Positions 20,152 through 29,486 of a DNA stretch of 64,000 nt are shown one piece after another. Each line of letters starts with the position of its first letter. Position 1 is the first letter of the stretch. Below the pieces are notes generated by a model, which saw nothing but the letters and a program-made list of their open reading frames with translations, had not been told where the DNA came from and searched no databases. The stretch is from Tritrichomonas foetus (lineage: Eukaryota; Parabasalia; Tritrichomonadida; Tritrichomonadidae), in assembly GCA_001839685.1 (NCBI GenBank), contig MLAK01000838.1, positions 62,001 to 126,000 of the forward strand. The letters are read 5' to 3'. The position numbers were made by a program, and so were the translations under genes.

Positions 20152-22134
20152 ATGAAAAGTAAAGCTGAGCTTCCTTTCTCCATCGCTTACGTTAGCAGTC
20201 AAACCGAACAAAATCCTGCTACAAAGCTTATTAATGCTGGTCCTTATTCTGAGGGCTGGATTTCCATCCCGAATACCAGATTTCCTCAAGAGCTTGTTTT
20301 AGACTTTGGTAACACCGTCGCACTCACCGAATTAACATTTGTTTCACATCAGTGTAAAATTGCGTCAAGCATTATTTTACTTGCCGGCAAAGATGCATCG
20401 AATTTTAAAAAGGCGAAATATTCTCAACTGGATTCTTTCCAATTTTCAGATAACAGGCAAAGAAACTACAAAGCTCGCGAATCCCTCTGTTGCCACCTTC
20501 CGAGCCACAGATTAAGGTATTTGAAATTAATCATCGAAAATGTGTATCAAAACAACCTCAATAAGGGAAATCAAGTTGGAATCGTTTCTATTGTTGCACA
20601 AGGTTTCCAAGACGACATCGACGCAGATGACCCAGAATTGGCAAATCTTCAAAGGCAGAAGAAAGAAGCCCTTAAAGCCGAAAATTATCAACTTTGTGTA
20701 CAAATCAAGGCAAAGATTGATAATATTATTAATAATCGTGCACAATTAAATGAATTGAACCTTCAGAAAGAAGAGGCTGTGCGAAACGAAAATTACATTC
20801 GTGCCAGTCAAATCAAGCTTCAAATTGACAGGATTTTGGCTGGTGGAAATCTTGATTCTCCTCCGCCTGCTCCAATCCATCAGAGGAGACAACGCCAGTC
20901 GCTTCAAGAACCACCACCCTACGAAAATGAAATGCCAAGAGGAAGAAGAACATCAGCACTGCCGCCTGAACCACAATATAATCAATATAACGATATGAAT
21001 GAGCCACCAATGGACGATTTTCAATACAATACAAATAATGCTTTTCCACCGAATAATTTCCAAAATAATCCATATCCCCCAGACCAAGGAAACTTCCCCG
21101 CCAATAATCCAAACTATCAAGATAACTACGATCAAACTCCTTTTGGAACTAACGATATGAACAATAACAGACAACTAATCGTCGATAATTATGATAATAG
21201 ACCAATCAGAGGTGCAAAGGGAGGAGAATACGATTTCACTGAAGATGCTTATCCTAATGATGACCTTTATGCTGCACCACCACAAAACTTCCGCCAGGAT
21301 CGAAGATCCCTGGCAGATGATCGACCAATCAGGCAAGCCAACCAAGAAGACTTAATTGATGTTAAAGATGACTTCGAAAACGAAAGAATAGAGCCACCTG
21401 AAGAGCTCACTGAAGCAAATAGAAAAGAGGCTGAAATCTTCATTGAATATGGTTACGAAAACACAATTAAATATTTTTATTCAAAAAATGTACAAAATCG
21501 AATTAGAGGAATTAAAGATATTGCTGATATCATCAAAACAGCCAATTCTTCAATTCAAACACAATTTTATATGCGCTATTGTCATATGCTTCGTCTTCCA
21601 CTTAAACAAAAAGTTCTCCAACCGATTATTTTCAGTCGTGTTGTAAATGAGCTTAGTGATTTAACAGATTCTATTCGTTTATCATCAGATAATATTAGAC
21701 AAGCAATAGAAGTTCATATTCCAACTATTGTTCGAAACCTTGGAAATAAAAAAGAACAAATTGCTAACGCTTCAGCAGATTTTATTCGCTGGGCAGCCAA
21801 AAAGAAACAAGCACTTGGTGTTCAACTTGTGATTCAATATATTATTGCACCAACTAAATTACAGATGCCTTGGGAAAACCAAGAAGTGAGATTAAAGCTT
21901 GTTGATGAAATTTGCTCGAAATCAAATGATCCTTCAATTAATTATGGTGAAATAATCAACTATTGCATCGAAGCGCTATTTTCAAAAATGAGCGAAGTAA
22001 GAAAGGCATCATGCAAGGTATTGAAGACATTATCAATGAAGGGACAAGGTCAAGCAATTAATAAATTAATTCAATCTTCAACTTTGTCAAGCGCAACAAA
22101 GAAAATGGTTAAGAATGAAATTCAATCAAGCTAA
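20152..22134 (+). CDS. CEP104-like centrosomal/ciliary tip protein
   Basis: A 660-residue protein with the CEP104 domain order. Residues ~1-150 match the N-terminal jelly-roll domain (IAYVSSQTEQNPATKLIN, GWISIPNTRFPQELVLDFG, LRYLKLIIENVY, VGIVSIVAQGF). Residues ~165-228 hold two UVR-like helical motifs (KEALKAENYQLCVQIKAKID and KEEAVRNENYIRASQIKLQID). A Pro/Asn/Asp-rich linker spans ~230-415. Residues ~425-655 form a HEAT-like TOG domain with ending NKLIQSSTLSSATKKMVKNE. CEP104 binds tubulin through TOG and acts at the plus ends of ciliary microtubules, which fits a flagellate. It is shorter than animal CEP104 (about 925 residues) and lacks the C-terminal zinc-finger region. The start ATG follows a good upstream initiator-like block. 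Confidence 0.88.
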   Translation: MKSKAELPFSIAYVSSQTEQNPATKLINAGPYSEGWISIPNTRFPQELVLDFGNTVALTELTFVSHQCKIASSIILLAGKDASNFKKAKYSQLDSFQFSDNRQRNYKARESLCCHLPSHRLRYLKLIIENVYQNNLNKGNQVGIVSIVAQGFQDDIDADDPELANLQRQKKEALKAENYQLCVQIKAKIDNIINNRAQLNELNLQKEEAVRNENYIRASQIKLQIDRILAGGNLDSPPPAPIHQRRQRQSLQEPPPYENEMPRGRRTSALPPEPQYNQYNDMNEPPMDDFQYNTNNAFPPNNFQNNPYPPDQGNFPANNPNYQDNYDQTPFGTNDMNNNRQLIVDNYDNRPIRGAKGGEYDFTEDAYPNDDLYAAPPQNFRQDRRSLADDRPIRQANQEDLIDVKDDFENERIEPPEELTEANRKEAEIFIEYGYENTIKYFYSKNVQNRIRGIKDIADIIKTANSSIQTQFYMRYCHMLRLPLKQKVLQPIIFSRVVNELSDLTDSIRLSSDNIRQAIEVHIPTIVRNLGNKKEQIANASADFIRWAAKKKQALGVQLVIQYIIAPTKLQMPWENQEVRLKLVDEICSKSNDPSINYGEIINYCIEALFSKMSEVRKASCKVLKTLSMKGQGQAINKLIQSSTLSSATKKMVKNEIQSS

Positions 22135-22478
22135 TGTTCGAATTAAAAATAATAATAAAAAAAGGTTTTGGCATTTACGAAAATTACAAATTTCTTTCGT
22201 TTCTTTCCAACAATATTTATACATCTATTGTTTCTTGTATAAGTTGATACTTATTAAACAATATGTTTATCAATTTTCTTGTACAATGGATCTCATTTCA
22301 TGCGAATTTCAACTTAAAATGATTTATTGACAATTATCATGATTTTCTTCCCAGAAAAATTATAATTTTAATTTCATTTTAATTTCTTGATTAAATCTAA
22401 TTTTCATGTATATATTAGAGGGTTCCGAAGAGATATGACATTTTTTAACAATTATTTCATATGATAAATTAAATAGGA
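22135..22478. other. Convergent spacer
   Basis: 3' flanks of the CEP104-like and tetraspanin-like genes; nothing else recognised. Confidence 0.5.
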
Positions 22479-23123
22479 TTAAATTCTGGATGAAGATCTA
22501 AATTTTATGCACACAATAATTGATATTGGTAGCAAAATTGTGAATCCAATAATCCAACATAGGAAAAATGAAAGCATCCAATTTCGTGCAGTTATTGTTC
22601 GAAGTAAAATGCTAATATTTAAATCATCATCACAGCATGCAGTCATATTCGAGAAAGCATCTGTTTTGGAACAAGTCTGTGTATAATTTGGAAGGCTTTC
22701 ATTATATAAACCATCACATAGATATAGTTCATAAGCTTTAAATGTTATCATTGATAAACTATCTGAGTAGTAATTGTTTTTAAACAACTCTAAAGCATTT
22801 TCATATTTTTGATCTGTGAGTCGAGTTAAAATGATTACTGTGAGAATAATTGAAGGTATTTGAAGTATTCCAGAAACAATTAAAAAGTGAGTTGTATATT
22901 CAAATGAGAAAGATAATACGGCTGTTATTACGGTAAGTGTTAAAAATGTTGATGCACTTATCCCCAAATTTCTATCAGTTTTTCCAAAAAATTCTTTCCA
23001 TATTTCTTCATTCATTAAGCTGTACCAATGAGACATATAAACAGCAAGTCCAACAATTCCCATGATACAAGAGAGTCCAACAATTGTAAATGTGAAATTT
23101 ATCATAAACAATTTGAATTCCAT
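22479..23123 (-). CDS. Tetraspanin-like four-TM membrane protein
   Basis: A 214-residue protein with four hydrophobic segments (~8-30, ~54-74, ~78-102, ~180-207). The large extracellular loop between TM3 and TM4 (~105-178) contains paired cysteines (TACCDDD) plus further Cys and N-glycosylation-type sites (NYTQ, NMTA). This is the tetraspanin layout; the classical CCG is CCD here. Trichomonads have a set of small tetraspanins on the plasma membrane and flagella (family knowledge). The start is a true ATG at 23123. Confidence 0.75.
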   Translation of the reverse strand: MEFKLFMINFTFTIVGLSCIMGIVGLAVYMSHWYSLMNEEIWKEFFGKTDRNLGISASTFLTLTVITAVLSFSFEYTTHFLIVSGILQIPSIILTVIILTRLTDQKYENALELFKNNYYSDSLSMITFKAYELYLCDGLYNESLPNYTQTCSKTDAFSNMTACCDDDLNISILLRTITARNWMLSFFLCWIIGFTILLPISIIVCIKFRSSSRI

Positions 23124-23529
23124 TCAGATTAATAAATTCCGCAAAACTTTTTCAATTTGATGTATTATTCAATTCATGATGTATGTTTTACTTCACATTA
23201 TAAAAGTATATTTTTTCTGTGAAAAGACATTATGACAGCCATTTATTCATTATCAATAGACTAGCATTGTCATAAATATTTCCCAAGAATACATCGATTC
23301 CTTGTGGAAAAAAATATACTCCATGGAGTTGTCAAATTTGACAACAACAACCAATATCATTTATAATACTATATCAAATTATGTAAAAAAAACATGCATG
23401 TAATGCTTGAAAAATAATGATTGTGTTTATTCACTTGGAGAAAAGTCGTTTTTGAAAATTAATTAACTAAAATTCATCATAAATTACCATCTATTTCAAT
23501 AGATATCATATATACATTTTCTTACTGAT
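23124..23529. other. Spacer with adjacent palindromes
   Basis: CTCCATGGAG (23319-23328) overlaps by one base an 18-bp perfect palindrome GTTGTCAAA/TTTGACAAC (23328-23345). They lie about 200 bases upstream of the tetraspanin-like gene; role unknown. No gene seen. Confidence 0.5.
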
Positions 23530-24303
23530 TTAGAATTGAAAGAATCTGTTAGATTCTATACTTTTAACGATTTCTTTGCAGTTGAGGCACCTATTGTATG
23601 TGAAGTTTTGTTTGACAAAATCATTTAAGCATGAAGTACAGAAATTAGGGTGACAACATGGCTTAGCAAAATAAACAGCTGGTTTATTTCTACATATGAT
23701 GCACATATGGTGCTGCTCTCTTAATAAATCCATATGGTCGGATATTTTTTTATTATTATTAACAATTTCTTCATAAAAAATATTGAAATCTTTTGATATT
23801 ATTGAGCTTAAATTTATATCTTGGAGAGTTTTAGGATTTTTGAATTTGTATACTTTTGTCTCCTCAATTTCAGATTTATATTTTAACATTTTTTGATAGA
23901 GTGTTTTTATTGGTTCCTGAGGACGATCAGCATATACTAGAATAGCTTTTAGAAGTGATAGTGAGTTTACAATGTAATCATATAAATTGCATATTTCTTG
24001 GAAAATGTTTCCACGAATTATTTTAAAGTCTGAGCAAGTAATAAAAGGATTTATTTCCTTAATAGATTGAAGATTTCCCATAATCAGCGCTTTTTGCTGA
24101 TAATTAGGAGAATCGATATCTGATAAATAAATTGCACAATCTTTATATGCACAAAATAGCCTTAAATATTCCCTGATAGAAATATCACTATTATATTTTG
24201 TCTCTGAAAACAGTTTTTGATAATATAATGGAAAAACAAGTTTTTGGAAAGCTTTATTCATTTTGCCAATATTCGAATATAAACCATTCATTGAAAAGAG
24301 CAT
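23530..24303 (-). CDS. RING-finger protein with helical N-terminus
   Basis: About 257 residues from ATG at 24303; the frame is open upstream but only through non-ATG codons. The first ~190 residues are helical and unrecognised. The C-terminus is a C3HC4-type RING: MCIICRNKPAVYFAKPCCHP, then NFCTSCLNDF and RCLNCKEIVKS. This predicts an E3 ubiquitin ligase. T. vaginalis has many small proteins with this layout. No membrane segment is seen. The preceding gene on the same strand is the MPS1-like kinase, about 180 bases away. Confidence 0.8.
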   Translation of the reverse strand: MLFSMNGLYSNIGKMNKAFQKLVFPLYYQKLFSETKYNSDISIREYLRLFCAYKDCAIYLSDIDSPNYQQKALIMGNLQSIKEINPFITCSDFKIIRGNIFQEICNLYDYIVNSLSLLKAILVYADRPQEPIKTLYQKMLKYKSEIEETKVYKFKNPKTLQDINLSSIISKDFNIFYEEIVNNNKKISDHMDLLREQHHMCIICRNKPAVYFAKPCCHPNFCTSCLNDFVKQNFTYNRCLNCKEIVKSIESNRFFQF

Positions 24304-24483
24304 ACTTTTATCATTAAGCACCTTGGAAACATCTAAATAAAACCAGTTAAAATATATATTTTTAAGGAATTTGCAGATATGAAAGAAAAAAGAATGGAAA
24401 AGTGAAAAATCGAAATTTTGCTACATTATCCCAATTTATTAGTAAAATAAAATAAAAAAATCATATAAATCATAAAAAGAAGC

Positions 24484-25761
24484 TTATTGTGACTTAGCCT
24501 GAATGATCATTCGTTTTCCAGCAATAAAATCTTTTGCAAGCTTTAGTCTTACAGTTCTGCCTGCTTCCTGTCCGAAGTCATTGTCATTAAATTCGTCATG
24601 GACTTGAATTGCGAGATTTATAAGATTCTGTTTTACTTCCATGAGTGTATTTTCGTCAATATCATCGAATATTGTCTGCACACTAAATGGTTGAATAAAA
24701 GCATGTGTTAAGAGATCATCAATCGTGTATCTGTTAAGCGGATCTGGATTTAAACATCCCATAATGCAAACTTGCAGACTTCTAAAGTCTGGAAAGTTAG
24801 CGAGTTTTGGAAATGTAATGCTTTTATAATTAGGTTTAATTCCTAAGGTTTGATATGGTGCTTTTCCATATGCCAGTTCATAAAGAATACAACCAAGACT
24901 CCAAACATCAGCTGATGTTCTCCACTTCACAAAACTTTGTGACATCACTTCAGGTGAGCGGTATTCATTTCCGCGCATATCCTGAACACCTATTCCTTCA
25001 AATGATGTTTGATCATCGATAATTTCTTTAACAATACCGAAATCAATCAACTTGAGACTTCCTTTAACAAATAAAAAGTTCTCTGGCCTGAGATTTCCGT
25101 GAATTGCTTTGTTCATGTGTAATTCCTGAACACAATAAAGCATTTGCTGCCAAATATATCTTAAGTAATTTGGTGATAATCTTTTGTTTTGTTTTTTACC
25201 AAATGTTTCATCTATGAAATGTCTCAAATCAGTATCGCCCAATTCAAAAACCATATAAATTTCATTATCTGTGATTTCACTGTCGATCAATTTAATTATT
25301 CTTTCGCTATCTGGATATTGATTCAAGAATGAAATTTCATTTTCGTATGCTTCAAGAGCTTTTTCACTTGTAATTCGGACGATTTTTAAGGCAAAGAAAT
25401 TACCATCTGAATCGAATACTTTATAAATTGTTGAATTCTTGCTTCTTCCACTTCCAATTTGCTCAATTTTGGTATATTTAACGTTATTTACTCGAATAGA
25501 ATTATTGGGTTGCATTAGCCTTTTGAATTGCTCGATTGCAGATCCAGGCGAATGAGTACCTTTAGGTGTCATGAGTGATGATGGTGATTCTAATTCTTTT
25601 GAGTTCGGAGTGTTAATTTTTTGATTAAATCCGTTTGTTGTATTAATTGAAACATCGGTTTCTTCCATTTCTTCATACAATGGCTGTGGATTTCTGGCTT
25701 CTATTTTGTTTCGACTGGTTGAAATTCCTTTCGAATAGCTTCCACCTTGTCTGAAGTTCAT
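24484..25761 (-). CDS. MPS1/TTK-like kinase with HGN in place of HRD (probable pseudokinase)
   Basis: A 425-residue protein with an unstructured N-terminus (~1-90) and a kinase domain (~97-375) resembling TTK/MPS1 in IYMVFELGDTDLRHFIDE, NFLFVKGSLKLIDFGIVKEI, NEYRSPEVM, TSADVWSLGCILYELAYGKA and NPDPLNRYTIDDLLTHAFI. The ATP-binding Lys (FALKIV) and DFG Asp are present, but the catalytic loop reads IHGNLRPENF: the HRD Arg is Gly and the proton-acceptor Asp is Asn (codon AAT at about 25100). A single base separates AAT from GAT. MPS1 acts in the spindle checkpoint and in basal-body duplication. If the Asn is real, this copy is probably catalytically weak or inactive, perhaps a scaffold. Confidence 0.85.
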   Translation of the reverse strand: MNFRQGGSYSKGISTSRNKIEARNPQPLYEEMEETDVSINTTNGFNQKINTPNSKELESPSSLMTPKGTHSPGSAIEQFKRLMQPNNSIRVNNVKYTKIEQIGSGRSKNSTIYKVFDSDGNFFALKIVRITSEKALEAYENEISFLNQYPDSERIIKLIDSEITDNEIYMVFELGDTDLRHFIDETFGKKQNKRLSPNYLRYIWQQMLYCVQELHMNKAIHGNLRPENFLFVKGSLKLIDFGIVKEIIDDQTSFEGIGVQDMRGNEYRSPEVMSQSFVKWRTSADVWSLGCILYELAYGKAPYQTLGIKPNYKSITFPKLANFPDFRSLQVCIMGCLNPDPLNRYTIDDLLTHAFIQPFSVQTIFDDIDENTLMEVKQNLINLAIQVHDEFNDNDFGQEAGRTVRLKLAKDFIAGKRMIIQAKSQ

Positions 25762-26085
25762 TGACGAAATTTTAAACTAAACGTACAGTTTGAAAAAATC
25801 TGCAATTTGATGACCAAATATTAAGTTAAAAAGCGAAAACATTGATAATAATATTTCCCCAATATCTGAGCAACTAAAAAATATTTCTATAGAAAATTAA
25901 TGAATTATAGGTTAAAAATCATATGTTTATCTATAGAATTGGTATATACTCATTTATAGGTCTGATGAAGAGTTTAAAACTTTTTGAATAACGAACGATC
26001 ACTATTCATCAAACAACTTTTTCAATCAAAGCTACAACTTTTTAATATTCTATTTTTCACTTTTTCAATAGATCAAATTTTATTT
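25762..26085. other. Divergent promoter region
   Basis: Between the MPS1-like kinase and the P-loop ATPase genes. TCAATG at the kinase start resembles an initiator fused to the start codon. The frame downstream is open from 25984 but without ATG until 26086. Confidence 0.4.
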
Positions 26086-27489
26086 ATGTCTGAGAAAGAA
26101 GATTCTTCTCCTTCTCCAACAGAGACAACTGAACAGGAAATAGGAGAAAATAATTCAGGACAAGAAATTCCTAATACAGATCAAAATCACGGCCCATCAG
26201 AAACGACTATTCCTCCCGAAAACCAATCAAAATCGAATCCAGATGTCGAAAACAAATCTCAAATTTCTCAACAAGAGAGCAACAACAATTTCAAGATTAT
26301 TGCCGGATCAGTCACAGCCTTTATTTTTATTCTTATTCTCTATTTCTTATTCAGAGGCAAATCCAGAATATACGATTTGCCAATTCCATATATCCCAAAC
26401 TCCAATTTTTATAACTACCTCCGCCTATTTGTCGACCAGCCAACGCACAAAGAAGTATTAGTTATTCACGGTGCAACAGGCGTCGGGAAAACACGAGGAA
26501 TCAATATTTTTGCTGACGAATTATTGAATGAAGATGATCGTCTTGTATTCAATTTTGATTTCAAACTATTAAGCAAATATTCAACATTAAATGACTTCAT
26601 TACTTACATAACATCTGTTCTAATTAAATCTCTCCAGAACTTTGATGGTCATCAAGCTAAATATGGTGATTTTAAATCAGTTGCCCAAATCCTTGAAGCT
26701 TATGCTACTGTTGATGGACCGTTGCTTTCAGTCAAGCAATATTTCAAAGATCCAATTTATCAGAGAATTATAGTTTCGCTTTTGACAATTACAGAAAGAA
26801 ATAGAGAGTCTCCAATAAATACAATGAAAACATTTTTATTATCACTTGATGCGCTTTCTTTATTTAAACCAGTTTTAATTATTCATGATATTAATGGATT
26901 AGCTGATTCCGAATGCGAGCAAGTTAGATTATTCAAGGAAGCATTTTGGCAAGTTGCTTCATTATATGCTGATGATTCACAGAGACTTCCAATTATCGTT
27001 GAAGTATCAAATGATGTTACTTTGATTGATGGATCAATTCCGTTAAATAATGATAAACTTCGTCTTTATCGTGTGAATGAATTCAGCCAAGCTGAAGCCA
27101 AGAAAACACTTGTCAGTGGAAAAATCTTCCCGAAAAAAGTTTTCCAATTAGTCTCAGAAAAAGTTGGTTATAATGGACAAATTTATGCAACAATTTATGA
27201 TTTAATGAAAGAAGGAATTGAACCACAAATCGCTTATAACCGATTATTTGAACATGCTAAAAACTTACTTGAAATGGCAATTAAAACAGATGTTAGACCA
27301 GGAACACTTAATCCTAAGCTTAAGTTCATTAAACAACTTACCACATCAAATAATCACATTTTGCCACTTTCAAATGATTTTGATGCTGCACAAAATCTAT
27401 TAAAATGGAAAGTGATTTCTTTGGTTAATACTACACATTGTACATTCTCTAATCGTCTTGTAAGTCAAGCAGCTAATTCAATCAACTAA
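26086..27489 (+). CDS. Membrane-anchored P-loop (STAND/AAA-like) ATPase
   Basis: 467 residues from the first ATG. Residues 1-68 are acidic and disordered, ~71-89 form one strong transmembrane helix (GSVTAFIFILILYFLF), and the rest is an ATPase module starting about 40 residues later. Walker A is GATGVGKT (~129-136). A Walker-B-like strand is PVLIIHDINGLAD; the following helical region resembles the nucleotide-binding fold of STAND/Orc-type ATPases. There is no signal peptide, so the ATPase probably faces the cytosol from a tail of the ER or another endomembrane. I do not know the orthologue. In trichomonads similar one-TM AAA proteins occur in families. Confidence 0.7.
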   Translation: MSEKEDSSPSPTETTEQEIGENNSGQEIPNTDQNHGPSETTIPPENQSKSNPDVENKSQISQQESNNNFKIIAGSVTAFIFILILYFLFRGKSRIYDLPIPYIPNSNFYNYLRLFVDQPTHKEVLVIHGATGVGKTRGINIFADELLNEDDRLVFNFDFKLLSKYSTLNDFITYITSVLIKSLQNFDGHQAKYGDFKSVAQILEAYATVDGPLLSVKQYFKDPIYQRIIVSLLTITERNRESPINTMKTFLLSLDALSLFKPVLIIHDINGLADSECEQVRLFKEAFWQVASLYADDSQRLPIIVEVSNDVTLIDGSIPLNNDKLRLYRVNEFSQAEAKKTLVSGKIFPKKVFQLVSEKVGYNGQIYATIYDLMKEGIEPQIAYNRLFEHAKNLLEMAIKTDVRPGTLNPKLKFIKQLTTSNNHILPLSNDFDAAQNLLKWKVISLVNTTHCTFSNRLVSQAANSIN

Positions 27490-27683
27490 TTCAGATTTAT
27501 TTATTTATAATAAAAAAAATGAAAATGTTTTGAACTCTTCGTCTTTTATTCAATAAGTTTAAAACCTTCTGAAAAAGTTTTGACTGACGTTATTCAAATT
27601 GTATCGGCAAATTTTCAGTGCCAATTCAAGGGGAAATTTGAATAAAACCGTTCTCAATTTGACCAAGCTTTCACAAATGAGAA

Positions 27684-29450
27684 ATGAATTTACAAATTTG
27701 CACATCAAAGGGTGATGAATATCAAGTGTTTATTGACAAAAAGGCAACAACCTATGATCTTAAATCTCTTATAGAAACTAAATATCAAATACCAAACAAT
27801 AAAATTGTATTAATTTTTCATAACAAAATATTAAAGGATTCTGAAAATTTAAGTGTGATAGGTGATAATAACACTTATCCAAGTATCATGATGGAATTAT
27901 TAGAAATGACAAATCACAATGAGGAAAGTCTCTCAGCTGAAAAAGAAAATTTAATTTCCAAAATTCCAAATTTCATGGAAAATGTGAAAACTGCCCAACA
28001 TATAATGGAACTAAAAAAACTAAAACCACAAAAATTTGTTTATGACCACAGATTTGATCAAAGATATCCGCTTACAATTATTTCACCAGACTTCAAGGAA
28101 ATTCGCCTTGTCATGTCACCAAATTCCACAATTGGTGATATACTTCAAAAACTTAAATTCGATCATTCAAAATATTCAATTTATAAAACAAAACAAAATT
28201 TATATAATAATTCCAAATTAAGTGATTTTGGAATTAACTCAAATCATTGTATTCAATGTACTTTTTCAACAATTTCGAAGAAGTATAGACCAGCTACTTC
28301 AGTTATTGCTATGAATGTAATGAGTGAAATATCATTTAATTTGGCAGTTTTTGAAGAAATGACAATCAGTGAAGTGAAAACATTAATTCAGAAGAAACAA
28401 AATATTTCTAATATTGATGTAATTTTCTTATTATTTGAAACGCGAATATTGGAAGATCATAAACGATTAAGTGATTATAGAATTCCACATAACGCATTAA
28501 TTAAATTCGGCTTGTTAAATTTGCAGTACGTTATTGGAATAGAATCAAGAAATTTTTCTCGAGTTTTGTTCGTGGAAAATGATTGTACAATTCAAGATTT
28601 AATGCAAATAATCACACCAATTTTCAAGATTGATTCTAAATCACAAATTCTGTTTTTAAATGGTCAACCAATTACCGGGCCAAATGGAATATTTCATGAA
28701 AATGCCAAATTATCGCAAATTTCTGATCGTAAAAGAGTGTTTATTATTGAAGTACGATCTAAGAGTGATCCATTTTTCTTAATCAAATATCATCAATTGG
28801 ATTATAAAGTTGATATTGATTCGCCTGATGATTCAATCTATCAATTGAAACAAAAAATATTTCAAAATCCAAAATTACAAATACTTATATCACAACAACA
28901 ACTTAGTTATAAAAATAGAATTCTCAATGATCAAGAATTAATCAGTGAAACGAAAATCCGTTATGGTGAAGTATTAACATTATCACATACTAAACACCAG
29001 CCGGAATTTCCCTTGTCCATCGATTTATGTGGGCAACCTATTAAAATGAATGTGCATTCAAATATGTACATTTTTGATATCAAACATCAAATCTCACAAC
29101 ATTCTACAATTGATTCACAGAGTTTGAAGTTTTCAATTCAACCTGAAAAACTTGACATTAATTCTCGTCTTGTTGAAATTCCAAATAACGGACATTTAAA
29201 TTTTGTGATTTTATCAAATGAAAGCACAATAAACGTGAAAATTAAAACTATTACGAACAATAATTTTGATATAAATGTGAATCCTGAGTGTTTAGTGTTA
29301 GATTTCAAGAACACTCTTCACAATTTATTAGGTAGTTTGAGTAGAAACTTGAAGATTTTGTACAATGGTGTTCCTTTGTCTGAAATATCAACCTTAAAAA
29401 GTGCAGGTGTTAAAGATTCTGACGAAATTTTCGTACTAGCTAAAACCTGA
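27684..29450 (+). CDS. Protein of seven tandem ubiquitin-like modules
   Basis: A 588-residue protein built almost entirely from divergent ubiquitin-like (UBL) folds, at about 1-79, 127-197, 203-283, 284-362, 365-440, 443-512 and 515-588. Each shows the UBL pattern of a first beta-hairpin, a helix (YDLKSLIETKYQIP, ISEVKTLIQKKQNIS, VLDFKNTLHNLLG) and a DxxxLSDYxI-like turn (RILEDHKRLSDYRIPH). The last module ends SDEIFVLAKT without the Gly-Gly needed for processing or conjugation, so it is not a polyubiquitin precursor. The modules differ strongly from each other, indicating old duplication. Possible role: multivalent proteasome or ubiquitin-receptor binding (inference). The ATG follows TTTCACAAATGAG, an initiator-like stretch. 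Confidence 0.85.
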   Translation: MNLQICTSKGDEYQVFIDKKATTYDLKSLIETKYQIPNNKIVLIFHNKILKDSENLSVIGDNNTYPSIMMELLEMTNHNEESLSAEKENLISKIPNFMENVKTAQHIMELKKLKPQKFVYDHRFDQRYPLTIISPDFKEIRLVMSPNSTIGDILQKLKFDHSKYSIYKTKQNLYNNSKLSDFGINSNHCIQCTFSTISKKYRPATSVIAMNVMSEISFNLAVFEEMTISEVKTLIQKKQNISNIDVIFLLFETRILEDHKRLSDYRIPHNALIKFGLLNLQYVIGIESRNFSRVLFVENDCTIQDLMQIITPIFKIDSKSQILFLNGQPITGPNGIFHENAKLSQISDRKRVFIIEVRSKSDPFFLIKYHQLDYKVDIDSPDDSIYQLKQKIFQNPKLQILISQQQLSYKNRILNDQELISETKIRYGEVLTLSHTKHQPEFPLSIDLCGQPIKMNVHSNMYIFDIKHQISQHSTIDSQSLKFSIQPEKLDINSRLVEIPNNGHLNFVILSNESTINVKIKTITNNNFDINVNPECLVLDFKNTLHNLLGSLSRNLKILYNGVPLSEISTLKSAGVKDSDEIFVLAKT

Positions 29451-29460
29451 GAATCTTTCT

Positions 29461-29486
29461 ATTATTGAATTACGTAATTCAATAAT
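29461..29486. repeat. 26-bp perfect palindrome after the UBL gene
   Basis: ATTATTGAATTAC followed directly by its exact reverse complement, 10 bases after the stop codon. It would form a 13-bp hairpin in the 3' UTR. Confidence 0.9.
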
